From NCBI GenBank assembly GCA_017311185.1, contig JAESUZ010004910.1, forward strand, positions 868,001-932,000: a stretch of DNA of 64,000 nt, given 5' to 3'. Made by a program: the position numbers and the translations under genes. The notes beneath the pieces were generated by a model. It was not told where the DNA came from. It ran no database searches and saw only the letters and a list, made by a program, of their open reading frames with translations. Shown here one piece after another: positions 63,986-64,000 of the stretch. Source of the stretch: Proteles cristata cristata (lineage: Eukaryota; Chordata; Mammalia; Carnivora; Hyaenidae). Each line of letters begins with the position of its first letter. The first letter of the stretch is position 1.

Positions 63986-64000
63986 GGGGCTCCTGGGTGG
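63986..64000 (+). mobile_element. start of a carnivore SINE, cut by window end
   Basis: The last 15 bases, GGGGCTCCTGGGTGG, match the SINE 5' end and run off the window. Confidence 0.75.

Overview
The window is nuclear DNA of a mammal, very probably a felid carnivore. At least 18 copies of the carnivore tRNA-Lys-derived SINE (GGGGCGCCTGGGTGGCTC head, Pol III A and B boxes, CT-rich body, AATAAA-rich tail) are scattered on both strands, several with clear target-site duplications (TSDs). Exons are small and separated by GT/AG introns, and there are two CpG islands. The gene content matches the mammalian SPATA9 - RFESD - GPR150 - ARSK block (human 5q15), here inverted relative to the human plus strand.

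Layout. 1-12971: last two coding exons of SPATA9 (+) with flanking sequence that is mostly SINE, old L1 and unresolved DNA. 12972-15731: tail-to-tail gap between SPATA9 and RFESD. 15732-27600: the whole RFESD gene (-), with three coding exons at 15.7-18.0 kb, a 9.5 kb first intron and a CpG-island promoter near 27.5 kb. 27600-47430: a 20 kb gene desert with SINEs, MIRs, MaLR-like LTR fragments and a betaretrovirus-like ERV remnant (29.5-30.9 kb). 47431-48729: the intact single-exon GPR150 (-) in a strong CpG island. 48730-59430: intergenic, with a three-level nest of insertions at 52.9-54.4 kb (a SINE holding a SINE that holds a solo LTR). 59430-64000: last two coding exons of ARSK (-), with a young 5'-truncated L1 just upstream of the penultimate exon; the rest of ARSK lies beyond the right edge.

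The four genes have unrelated roles: a spermatogenesis-associated membrane protein, a soluble Rieske iron-sulfur protein, an orphan class-A GPCR and a lysosomal glucuronate-2-sulfatase. They are neighbours by conserved synteny, not as a functional unit. I see no CRISPR, operon, plasmid or phage-like system. The observations most worth checking are the ERV remnant with a transmembrane-envelope-like reading frame, the nested LTR with a 6-bp TSD, the split Rieske motif in RFESD, a 200-bp tandem duplication in RFESD intron 1 and the altered C-terminus of SPATA9. Exon calls come from reading splice sites and from my knowledge of the families; no database search was run.
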